From NCBI GenBank assembly GCA_003584705.1, contig AP018536.1, positions 744,001-808,000 on the forward strand: DNA of 64,000 nt, read 5' to 3'. A program made the position numbers and the translations under genes. The notes under the pieces are model-generated. The model had not been told where the DNA came from. It saw only the letters and a program-made list of their open reading frames with translations, and ran no database searches. This document shows, one piece after another, positions 25,851 to 32,965 of the stretch. The first letter of the stretch is position 1. The number at the start of each line of letters is the position of its first letter. Source of the DNA: Lachnospiraceae bacterium GAM79. Its GTDB lineage: Bacteria > Bacillota > Clostridia > Lachnospirales > Lachnospiraceae.

Positions 25851-26048
25851 TTGAAACGGACGAAATTAAATTATCGTTTTCATAATCCAAATTCAGCGGA
25901 AGATACTGCAGATTTCCTGTGTAAGCTAATGATAGAAGTAAATACCGGGAAAATGGAGAGGGCAATAGAAGAAGCTGCATTGTATACAGAGAATGGGGAA
26001 TACATATCGGGGGCGCAAACGGAAGTTCGAGAAGAAATATGCGTATGA
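25851..26048 (+). CDS. TnpW-like small mobile-element protein
   Basis: The 65-residue protein starts at TTG with AAGGGGGTG about ten bases upstream. Its pattern (TKLNYRFHNPNSAEDTADFL then EVNTGKMERAIEEAA) is the one I associate with the small TnpW-type proteins carried by integrative mobilisable elements of gut Firmicutes. Function is unknown. It is the main sign, with the IS110, that the island has mobile ancestry. A terminator follows. Confidence 0.55.
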   Translation: MKRTKLNYRFHNPNSAEDTADFLCKLMIEVNTGKMERAIEEAALYTENGEYISGAQTEVREEICV

Positions 26049-26080
26049 AAAGCAGGGTGAGAAAACCTTGCTTTTTTTAT
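26049..26080 (+). terminator. Terminator after the TnpW-like gene
   Basis: AAAGCAGG pairs imperfectly with CCTTGCTTT around a short loop, followed by a T7 run. Confidence 0.7.
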
Positions 26081-26092
26081 CTAAAGGAAAAT

Positions 26093-26161
26093 AAATAATC
26101 AACACTTAAATGAGAAAAAAGCACATTTAGATGTTGATTATTTTGAAAAAAAGCATATAAT
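26093..26161 (+). promoter_or_regulatory. Promoter with overlapping inverted repeat before the Rlo-OLD cluster
   Basis: AAATAATCAACA (26093-26104) pairs perfectly with 26132-26143; an inner AAATG/CATTT pair narrows the loop. The right arm contains TTGATT (26134-26139), and TATAAT follows 16 bases later (26156-26161). The -35 box therefore sits inside the palindrome, as expected for a repressed promoter. No regulator gene is adjacent. Confidence 0.55.
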
Positions 26162-26192
26162 AAAAAATAGAAAAGAAGATGAGGTAGCAATT

Positions 26193-27455
26193 ATGTTGAT
26201 ACAGTTTAGCTTTAAAAATTTTAAATCTTTTAGAGAAGAAGCAACTTTGGATTTGTCTGCCACTAAGATGACAGAATTTTCTGAGAGAGTTGTGACCATC
26301 GGAAGTGAAAAGATACTGCCGGCTGCTGCTATTTATGGAGCAAACGCAAGTGGTAAGTCAAATATATACAGTGCATTTGAGTATATGGCTGAGTATGTAG
26401 TGGATTCTTTCAAATACGGAGATGAGGAAGAGAAGTTTGAGGAGTACAGACCTACTCCGTTTTTGTTTGACTCCACGTCAGTTGATGCAGAATCCAGTTT
26501 TGAGGTCTATTTTACCATTCCCGGAGATAAGAACGAGAAGACATATAATTATGGATTCTGCGTTGATAAAGAAGGTGTAACAGAGGAATGGCTGAATTCC
26601 AAAGCTAAGACTGCTAGAAAGTATAGTGCAGTATTTTATCGTGGAAATTCTGACGGAGAATTGGATTTATCAGGATTGCCGAAGAATAGCAGGGAAAATA
26701 TAAGGATCGCACTTGAAAAGCAGGTGTTGATTGCTTCTTTAGGGGCTAAGCTGAAAATCAGTAAATGTAAGGCAATCAGAGACTGGTTTGTTGTTAACGA
26801 ATTTGCAGATTTTGGAAATCCTATGACAAACTATTTTTTATCTCGAAGACTGCCCAAAGGGTTTGTCGAGGATAAGAATGTTCAGCAGAAAGTAGTAGAA
26901 TATTTTACGTCTTTTGATGAACATATTAAGGACTTCAGAGTAGAGAAGGTTCCGAATGATGGCGAGTCAAAGGAAGATAAATATAAGATCAATGCACTTC
27001 ATAAGATGATTGACTCTGACAAGATGGCTGAAATTCCTCTGGGTGCAGAGTCGGCAGGAACATTGAAGATGTTTGCTCTTTATCCGGAATTGCAGGAAGT
27101 ATTAGAAAAGGGAAGTGTATTTTTTATTGATGAATTAAATGCACGATTACATCCACTTTTGGTAAGAAACTTTTTGCTTACATTCTTGAATCCGAATATT
27201 AATGTTAATCATGCACAGCTGGTATTTACAACGCATGATACCTGGCAACTTTCAAATCAACTGCTGCGTCGTGATGAAATCTGGTTTGTTGAAAAGGATG
27301 ACCGAGGTGTTTCAACATTATATTCTCTTGCAGATTTTGTGGATGAGGATGGAGCACGTATTCGTAAGGACGAAAGCTATGAGAAAAATTATCTGATTGG
27401 TAAGTATGGTGCTATTCCGACCTTAAAGAGTATTGATCTATTTAAGGAGGATTGA
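26193..27455 (+). CDS. RloA-like AAA ATPase
   Basis: The 420-residue protein is an ABC/SMC-type ATPase of the AAA_15/COG1106 group. It has an N-terminal FSFKNFKSFREEATLDLSA strand-helix, Walker A YGANASGKSN near residue 50, Walker B SVFFIDELNARLHP near 310 and the H-loop FTTHDTW. In RloA/AbiL-type systems this ATPase is thought to control a partner nuclease-like protein. Its stop overlaps the region just before rloB, with GGAGG inside its last codons, so the two are translationally linked. It is AT-rich compared with the core genome. Confidence 0.85.
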   Translation: MLIQFSFKNFKSFREEATLDLSATKMTEFSERVVTIGSEKILPAAAIYGANASGKSNIYSAFEYMAEYVVDSFKYGDEEEKFEEYRPTPFLFDSTSVDAESSFEVYFTIPGDKNEKTYNYGFCVDKEGVTEEWLNSKAKTARKYSAVFYRGNSDGELDLSGLPKNSRENIRIALEKQVLIASLGAKLKISKCKAIRDWFVVNEFADFGNPMTNYFLSRRLPKGFVEDKNVQQKVVEYFTSFDEHIKDFRVEKVPNDGESKEDKYKINALHKMIDSDKMAEIPLGAESAGTLKMFALYPELQEVLEKGSVFFIDELNARLHPLLVRNFLLTFLNPNINVNHAQLVFTTHDTWQLSNQLLRRDEIWFVEKDDRGVSTLYSLADFVDEDGARIRKDESYEKNYLIGKYGAIPTLKSIDLFKED

Positions 27456-27457
27456 GC

Positions 27458-28105
27458 ATGGCAAAAGGGGATAGAACAGGGAATAGAAAGACAAGAGAAC
27501 AAAGAAGAACAATCAAAGTACCGGAATTGGGATATTACTTGATTGTTACAGACACAGAAGGGACAGAACGTTGCTTTTTTACAGGATTACATCAATCCTT
27601 GCCGGAAAAAGTTAGAAACAAACTTGTCATTAAAGTCGTAGAAACAAAGACAAGAAGTATGATTGATAAATGCCTGGAGCTAACAGCTTATGAGGCGCAA
27701 TATCGTATTCCTTGGATTGTGTTTGACAGAGATCAGGTAATAGAATTTGATCAAATCATCGCTGAGGCAGAGAAAAAAGACATACAAGTAGGATGGTCCA
27801 ATCCGTGTTTTGAAATATGGATGTATGCTTACTTTGGCGCAATGCCGGTAATCCGGGATTCGTGGATATGCTGCTCTGAGTTCGGACGAGTATATGAGAG
27901 CAAGACGGGACAGAAGTATTCCAAGGCGGATGAAAAGATGTATGGAAAAATCAGCAATGCAGGGAATGAGGAAAAGGCAATACAGATAGCACAGCAGAAA
28001 TTGGAGCAGTGTGAACGTGAAGGTAAAAAGAAACCATCAGAGATGTGCCCAGGGACGACAGTGCATAAGTTGGTGGGGGAGATACGTCATATAATAAGTA
28101 ACTGA
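27458..28105 (+). CDS. RloB-like Toprim-fold protein
   Basis: The 215-residue protein matches the RloB family: an N-terminal basic stretch, the YYLIVTDTEGTERCFF motif bearing the Toprim-like Glu, WIVFDRDQVIEFD with the Asp pair, and WSNPCFEIWMYAYFG near the centre. RloB is the usual partner of RloA in phage-defence or restriction-linked loci and is expected to be the effector. ATG 27458 follows GGAGG; a TTG at 27452 overlaps the upstream stop and is less likely. Confidence 0.82.
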   Translation: MAKGDRTGNRKTREQRRTIKVPELGYYLIVTDTEGTERCFFTGLHQSLPEKVRNKLVIKVVETKTRSMIDKCLELTAYEAQYRIPWIVFDRDQVIEFDQIIAEAEKKDIQVGWSNPCFEIWMYAYFGAMPVIRDSWICCSEFGRVYESKTGQKYSKADEKMYGKISNAGNEEKAIQIAQQKLEQCEREGKKKPSEMCPGTTVHKLVGEIRHIISN

Positions 28106-28125
28106 TAAATTCTGGGGAGAAGTAA

Positions 28126-29898
28126 ATGCTTAGGATAAAACAGATTAGGATAAAGAATTTTAGATCTATAGTTGATTTAGATATAAATGTTGATAAAATG
28201 AACATTTTTGTGGGACTAAATGATGCGGGAAAATCGAATATCTTGAAAGCGTTAAATTTGTTTTTTAATAATGAGACAGAACCTGGTTGTGCATTTGATT
28301 TTGAAACTGATTATTCGAAGTATGCGCCTGTGAGGAAAAAGAAAGCGAAGGAGATTGAGATTTCCATTGTTTTTGCAATACCTGTACGTTATAGCTATCA
28401 TGAGGATGTTGAATGGATTAAGACATGGCGCGATGGAGGAATGCATGGAGATAACAGCAGTGAATGGAATTTTACGCCATATTCTAAAGTACCAACGTTA
28501 TTAAAGCGTATTAGATATAAATATGTTCCAGCTGTAAAAAGTGATAACTATTTTAAATTATTATTAGCAGATTTGTATATGTCAATTGCAAAAGAAGTCA
28601 ATAGTGAGTTGATTCAGAAGGCAGAAGAGTACTCTCTTGCATTGGATGGATTTACACAAAAAATTGGTTTAAGAGTTCAGAAAATAGTGGGCATAAAAAG
28701 CAACCTTATAATGCCAACAAATCAAGTAGATATATTTAAGGAACTCGTTTTTGCAACAAATGATAAGAGTGGCAAGAGTGTTGAACTATCATACAGGGGA
28801 GATGGAATAAAAGCGGTACATATTCCGGCTATTTTGAAATATATTTCAGAGCAAGACAATCGATTAATGACTAATACATCTGTACCTATTACTACCATAT
28901 GGGGATATGAAGAACCTGAAAATGGTATTGAAATGAAAAAATGTTTTGATCTTGCAAAGGAACTTTTGGGATTTTCATTTGAGGTTCAAGAATTTATTAC
29001 AACACATTCGCCAGCTTTTTACCAACTTGGGAATGAGAATGGGGTAAAAGTATATTATGTGTATAAAGATGAAGTTGACTTTTCTAGTAAAATATGCGAA
29101 GAGATAGATTACATTGAATTACATGATAAGGTTGGGATAATGCCTATAATCGCCCCCATTGTTGAAGAGAAACAGAAAGAACTGTTATCAATGAAGATGC
29201 TACTTACAAATGCTAAGTTTGTAGATATAGAAACAATTTTTGTTGAAGGAGTAACAGATAAGGCATACTTGGAGATGGCAATCCATGCATATTCTCAATT
29301 ACTTAGTAGGAAAATAAAAGATGGAGAATTACAAATTGTAACAAGAGAGGAAAATGGATGTGGTACGGGGTTATTAGTTGATTGGGCGATTGCGTGGATG
29401 CATTTAAACTATAATAGTAAAGCTGTAGTACTTTTTGACGCGGATAAAGAAGGGATAAAGGCTAAAAAAACAATTAATGGGGAAAAAAAGAACATAAAAA
29501 GAAATTATAAATTAGGGGTTGTTTTATTACAAGCAACAGAAGATATTAAGCGTGTCAATAACAAAATTAATAATGCAATTTCCTTTACTGTAGAACATCT
29601 GCTTTCTTATGAATGCTGGAAAAGTATTAAAGAAAATAACTGGGCAGAAGAGAGAAAACAAAATGAATTGTTTGATACTTTCAGCAATGTTATGGACATG
29701 ACGAAGGCGTTGACTTGTATAATAGATGAGCTGGTTGATGATAGAGATTTAAAGGAAACAATTATTTCGTATGTTCCGAAGGATGAAAAAAAGGGTCAAA
29801 TACTCAGTTTTGTTAAGCGTGAGGTGAATCGTGGGAATATTTCGGTATTGGAGGGTTTTAGAAATACTATCAAAATGTTGGAGAAAGAGTTTAGATAA
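28126..29898 (+). CDS. OLD-family ATP-dependent endonuclease
   Basis: The 590-residue protein has an N-terminal ABC-type ATPase (KNFRSIVDLDINVDKMNIFV, Walker A GLNDAGKSN near residue 31, YEEPENGIEM as Walker B and ITTHSPAF as H-loop). A C-terminal Toprim nuclease follows, with IFVEGVTDKAYLEMA (Glu) and VVLFDADKEGI (Asp pair). This is the OLD/overcoming-lysogenization-defect layout. No UvrD-type helicase lies next to it, so it is not a Gabija pair. It starts 20 bases after rloB and probably shares its transcript. GC content is notably low. Confidence 0.85.
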   Translation: MLRIKQIRIKNFRSIVDLDINVDKMNIFVGLNDAGKSNILKALNLFFNNETEPGCAFDFETDYSKYAPVRKKKAKEIEISIVFAIPVRYSYHEDVEWIKTWRDGGMHGDNSSEWNFTPYSKVPTLLKRIRYKYVPAVKSDNYFKLLLADLYMSIAKEVNSELIQKAEEYSLALDGFTQKIGLRVQKIVGIKSNLIMPTNQVDIFKELVFATNDKSGKSVELSYRGDGIKAVHIPAILKYISEQDNRLMTNTSVPITTIWGYEEPENGIEMKKCFDLAKELLGFSFEVQEFITTHSPAFYQLGNENGVKVYYVYKDEVDFSSKICEEIDYIELHDKVGIMPIIAPIVEEKQKELLSMKMLLTNAKFVDIETIFVEGVTDKAYLEMAIHAYSQLLSRKIKDGELQIVTREENGCGTGLLVDWAIAWMHLNYNSKAVVLFDADKEGIKAKKTINGEKKNIKRNYKLGVVLLQATEDIKRVNNKINNAISFTVEHLLSYECWKSIKENNWAEERKQNELFDTFSNVMDMTKALTCIIDELVDDRDLKETIISYVPKDEKKGQILSFVKREVNRGNISVLEGFRNTIKMLEKEFR

Positions 29899-29917
29899 AA
29901 TGGATATGAGAAATTAA

Positions 29918-30156
29918 GGCTGGATATTTTTATTATGCATATGGATACAAAAACAGCATAATAAGGCTCAAGTACATGTGTATTATGGAGATTATGAGGC
30001 TGCTGTAGGAATTGACGGGGAATTATTGGCAGGAGCTCTTCCCAAAAAAAACTAAAAATGGTGGTCGGGTGGCTGGCATTCCATGAGGAGGAAGCATATA
30101 AAGCATGGAATCTGGCAGTACGTGGAGAACATTTTGATAAGATTGCTTCCATATAA
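29918..30156 (+). pseudogene. Broken DUF4160 gene
   Basis: Two frames joined across a run of eight A (30044-30051) give a DUF4160-like protein. KAQVHVYYGDYEAAVGIDG is in the first frame; the second has VVGWLAFHEEEAYKAWNLA and GEHFDKIASI before the stop at 30156. A stop at 29915-29917 cuts off the N-terminus and no start is seen. DUF4160 genes commonly sit beside DUF2442, and such a gene lies on the far side of the IS110 element, suggesting that the pair was split. Confidence 0.75.
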
Positions 30157-30273
30157 GGAGCATTCCTGTTAAGTAACAAATAACCGGTTTGCAAAAAATG
30201 AGTGCCACCCATAGAATAATGATTGTTAACTTGGCGGTTAATAAGAATCATTGTTCAAAGGAGACACCCACAA

Positions 30274-31551
30274 ATGAATTATAAGCAGAATGAAAAAATC
30301 AATCAAGTAAAAGAATCAACTTTGGTAGTTGGAATCGATATCGGAAGCACGACACAGTACGCCAGGGCATTTGACTGGAGAGGCATTGAGCTTGGGAAAG
30401 TCTTTCCGTTCAGCAACAGCAGAGAAGGATTTGAATCTTTCAAAGCATGGATGCAGCATTTACAGGACAAGTATAAGAAGCTGGATGCAATCGTAGGTAT
30501 CGAGCCGACAGGTCATTACTGGTTTGACCTTGGCGCTTATCTTGAGGATGAGGGCATCCTCCTGGTTATGGTTAACCCTTATGCGGTAAAGCAGACCAAG
30601 GAACTGGATGACAACAGCCAAAGCAAGAATGACAGGAAGGATCCGAAGGTGATCGCAAAGCTGGTTACCGAGGGCCGGTATTCTGCACCGTATACACCGG
30701 ATGGTGTGTATGCTGATTTAAGAATTATGGTGGCCAATCGTAAGAGACTCATCAGGGAGATGACCCAGATCAAAAACAGATTTGCCAGATGGTTCGCCAT
30801 ATATTTCCCCGAGTACACAGATGTGTTTGGGGACTATGAAGCACAGAGCAGTATGCTGCTTCTAAAGAAAGTTTGTACTCCGGAAGCAATCGTGGAACTG
30901 GGAGCCGAGAAAATCAATCAAATCTGGCGTGATGCAAAGCTTAGGGCTGTGGGAATGAAAAGGGCAACGACCCTGTGTGAGACAGCAAAACGCAGCATCG
31001 GCTTAAAGAAAGGCTCTTCGGCGGCCCAGTATGAAATGAAACTGTTGCTCGAGGATTACGAATACAAAAAGGCACAGCTGGATGCCGTTATGGAGGAAAT
31101 AGAAAAGCTGTGCAGGAAGATACCCGAAAGCGAGCAGATGCTTGCCATCAAAGGTATAGGAGTAATCACGGTAGCCGGATTTCTGGCAGAAGTGGGTGAT
31201 GTGAGGCGTTTCGAATCACCCAGACAGATACAAAAGCTGGCAGGACTCTCATTACGGGAGAACAGCTCTGGAAAGCACAAAGGACAGACGACCATAAGCA
31301 AAAGAGGTCGGAGTAAGCTGCGGGCAGTGCTGTTCAATGCAGCAATTCCGCTGATAGCGAAGAACCCAGAGTTTAAGTCATTGCATGAGTATTACACGAC
31401 AAGAGCGAATAATCCGCTCAAGAAGAAACAATCCGTGATTGCGATCAGCTGTAAGCTGATACGGGTCTTTTATGCCATCCTTGCAAATGGAGTGACCTAT
31501 GATGCGCAGAAGATGCTTTCTGACATTCACAGGCAGCCGCAGGCAGCATAA
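30274..31551 (+). CDS. IS110-family DEDD transposase
   Basis: The 425-residue transposase has an N-terminal RuvC-like DEDD domain (VVGIDIGSTTQYARAF, AIVGIEPTGHYWFDL, SKNDRKDPKVIAKLV). The C-terminal Transposase_20 domain (LAIKGIGVITVAGFLAEVGD, KLAGLSLRENSSGKHKG, KRGRSKLRAVLF) contains the serine region used in recombination. AAGGAG precedes ATG 30274; the longer frame to 30223 is unlikely. It appears intact. Enzymes of this family are guided by a bridge RNA encoded in the element. Confidence 0.92.
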   Translation: MNYKQNEKINQVKESTLVVGIDIGSTTQYARAFDWRGIELGKVFPFSNSREGFESFKAWMQHLQDKYKKLDAIVGIEPTGHYWFDLGAYLEDEGILLVMVNPYAVKQTKELDDNSQSKNDRKDPKVIAKLVTEGRYSAPYTPDGVYADLRIMVANRKRLIREMTQIKNRFARWFAIYFPEYTDVFGDYEAQSSMLLLKKVCTPEAIVELGAEKINQIWRDAKLRAVGMKRATTLCETAKRSIGLKKGSSAAQYEMKLLLEDYEYKKAQLDAVMEEIEKLCRKIPESEQMLAIKGIGVITVAGFLAEVGDVRRFESPRQIQKLAGLSLRENSSGKHKGQTTISKRGRSKLRAVLFNAAIPLIAKNPEFKSLHEYYTTRANNPLKKKQSVIAISCKLIRVFYAILANGVTYDAQKMLSDIHRQPQAA

Positions 31552-31860
31552 AAAGAACGACTGTGAGATTCAGGAGACGTCCGCCGCAAGGTGCTGAAAG
31601 GAACAGAAGAAATTCATAAACATAGAGAGCCAAGTCAGATTTCTTACCATCAGAGCAGAGACTCAGCGAAGGAGCATCATGACGCCCCTTTATGGATAAG
31701 CAGAACGAAGGAATTAAGGACCCAGAAGTAAAGGAGATCCTGTATGACATGGGAGGTTAGGCTGCCGTAAGGAGTAGGGGAAAGAAAGGCCGATCATAGC
31801 AGAATGAGACGACGTCTTGTTTTGTGTACCCTAAACATCCGAATATCCATGATTTATGGC
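31552..31860 (+). ncRNA. Candidate bridge-RNA region of the IS110 element
   Basis: About 300 bases downstream of the transposase are non-coding and richer in GC than the rest of the island. Locally they are able to fold; GCCGCAAGGTGC and CAGAGCAGAGACTC segments are examples. In IS110 relatives a bridge RNA with target- and donor-binding loops is made from the longer non-coding end. Position supports this, but I cannot fold or match it here. Confidence 0.35.
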
Positions 31861-31967
31861 CAAGGGGAATGACATAGACTTAGAAAATATCTCTATGAAG
31901 AAATGAAAATGTGAGAAAAAGCGAGTTAACAAGAGAAAAACAAAGATTATTATGGGAGGTGCTTTGA

Positions 31968-32276
31968 ATGTATATTATTGGTGATGTATGTTGCGCAGGA
32001 GACAAAACACAAAATATCAAAGTAAAAGAAGCGAAGGTTTTACGTGGGGGTATGTTATTGCTCACGTTTTCTACAGGAGAGCAACGGCTTTTTGATACAA
32101 CGCTGTTGAAGGGATCAGCGTTTGAACCATTGAAGGATGAAAAGGTATTAGCATATTTTAATATTTTTCATGGTGTTATGACATGGATGAACGGTGATAT
32201 TGATATTGCGCCAGAGACGATGTATGCTGACAGCTATCCGTATACAGCCCAAAGTGTAAGTGTTGCAGTTGGATAA
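31968..32276 (+). CDS. DUF2442 domain protein
   Basis: The 102-residue protein matches DUF2442: an N-terminal VKEAKVLRGGMLLLTFSTGEQRLFD strand pair, the LLKGSAFEPLKDEKVLAYFN segment and a C-terminal TWMNGDIDIAPETMYADSYP. The family is often encoded next to DUF4160 and has been suggested to form a toxin-antitoxin-like or regulatory pair. GGGAGG precedes the ATG. Its partner is broken and lies beyond the IS110. Confidence 0.8.
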   Translation: MYIIGDVCCAGDKTQNIKVKEAKVLRGGMLLLTFSTGEQRLFDTTLLKGSAFEPLKDEKVLAYFNIFHGVMTWMNGDIDIAPETMYADSYPYTAQSVSVAVG

Positions 32277-32327
32277 GTAATACTTTATTGTAAGACAGGC
32301 TCATAGTAGGTAATAAAGGAAAAACAC

Positions 32328-32468
32328 ATGAACGAAAAAACACAAGAAAATATTAAAACAGAGGATAGTAAGCTACTCTATGAAAAACTTGCCGAAGGTA
32401 TCAGTAGCATGAAATCTGGTGAAATATATACTATCGAAGAAGCCTGGCAGGAAATTGACCAACTATAA
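32328..32468 (+). CDS. 46-residue acidic protein, antitoxin-like
   Basis: ATG 32328 with AAAGGA seven bases upstream encodes 46 residues, mostly helical, with an EDSKLLYEKLAEGISSM core and an IYTIEEAWQEIDQL end. The composition resembles short antitoxin C-termini, but I do not recognise a family. It ends just before the right-hand spoIIID promoter and may be co-transcribed with DUF2442. Confidence 0.55.
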   Translation: MNEKTQENIKTEDSKLLYEKLAEGISSMKSGEIYTIEEAWQEIDQL

Positions 32469-32489
32469 TGAAATCAACCCCAATCCCTA

Positions 32490-32518
32490 TCATAACCCCT
32501 CAGATACTTTCATACACT
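32490..32518 (+). promoter_or_regulatory. Sigma-E-like promoter of spoIIID
   Basis: TCATAAC (32490-32496) and CATACACT (32511-32518) are spaced by 14 bases, matching the mother-cell sigma-E pattern. A near-perfect inverted repeat (32496-32510 with 32524-32539, CCCCTCA...TGAGGGG) encloses the -10 and start region, and its right arm also carries the GAGGGG ribosome site. Confidence 0.75.
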
Positions 32519-32546
32519 GTAAAAAAGTATCCTGAGGGGTTTTCCT

Positions 32547-32798
32547 TTGAAAGACTATATTGAAGAACGAGCTATAGGGATAGCAGGCTATATCATCGAG
32601 CACAATGCCACGGTGCGGCAGACAGCGAAGGCGTTCGGTATCAGTAAAAGCACGGTACATAAGGACGTGACAGAGCGGCTGATCCAGGTGAATCCGGCGT
32701 TGGCGAAGCAGGCGCGGAAGGTATTGGATGTGAATAAATCCGAGCGTCATATCCGGGGCGGACTGGCTACCAGAGAGAAGTATCTGCACCAGCACTAG
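32547..32798 (+). CDS. spoIIID: Sporulation transcription factor SpoIIID
   Basis: The 83-residue DNA-binding protein matches SpoIIID throughout: MKDYIEERAIGIAGYIIE, the helix-turn-helix TVRQTAKAFGISKSTVHKDV, then RLIQVNPALAKQARKVLDVN and a basic C-terminus with RHIRGGLATREKY. It controls mother-cell genes after sigma-E during endospore formation. The TTG start follows GAGGGG by seven bases. This copy is complete, whereas the 24322 copy is truncated. It supports endospore formation in this organism. Confidence 0.95.
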   Translation: MKDYIEERAIGIAGYIIEHNATVRQTAKAFGISKSTVHKDVTERLIQVNPALAKQARKVLDVNKSERHIRGGLATREKYLHQH

Positions 32799-32965
32799 AT
32801 ATTCGATGAGACAAATCATTCTATACGGGAAAGTGTCTTGAAATACCGGGTACCAACTTATATAATGGATACATAGCTATATGGGACAAAGCAGTTGGGA
32901 CATAAGATACAAAAGATATCATGACCTTTGCGCAGCAGAATCACTTATGAGGAGAGAAAAACGAA

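Larger units (their letters stand above)
30160..31880 (+). mobile_element. IS110-family insertion sequence (ends approximate)
   Basis: The transposase gene is flanked by about 115 bases upstream and about 300 bases downstream of non-coding sequence. Together these separate a broken DUF4160 gene from DUF2442. IS110 elements usually lack clear terminal inverted repeats, so the ends cannot be fixed by eye. The limits given are where the neighbouring genes stop and resume. Confidence 0.7.

Noticed and set aside
28126..29898. Gabija (GajA-GajB) system
   Set aside because: The OLD-type protein fits GajA in layout, but no UvrD/GajB helicase gene is adjacent.
32490..32819. Minus-strand frame over spoIIID
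   Set aside because: It mirrors the same false extension seen at the other spoIIID copy and has no independent support.
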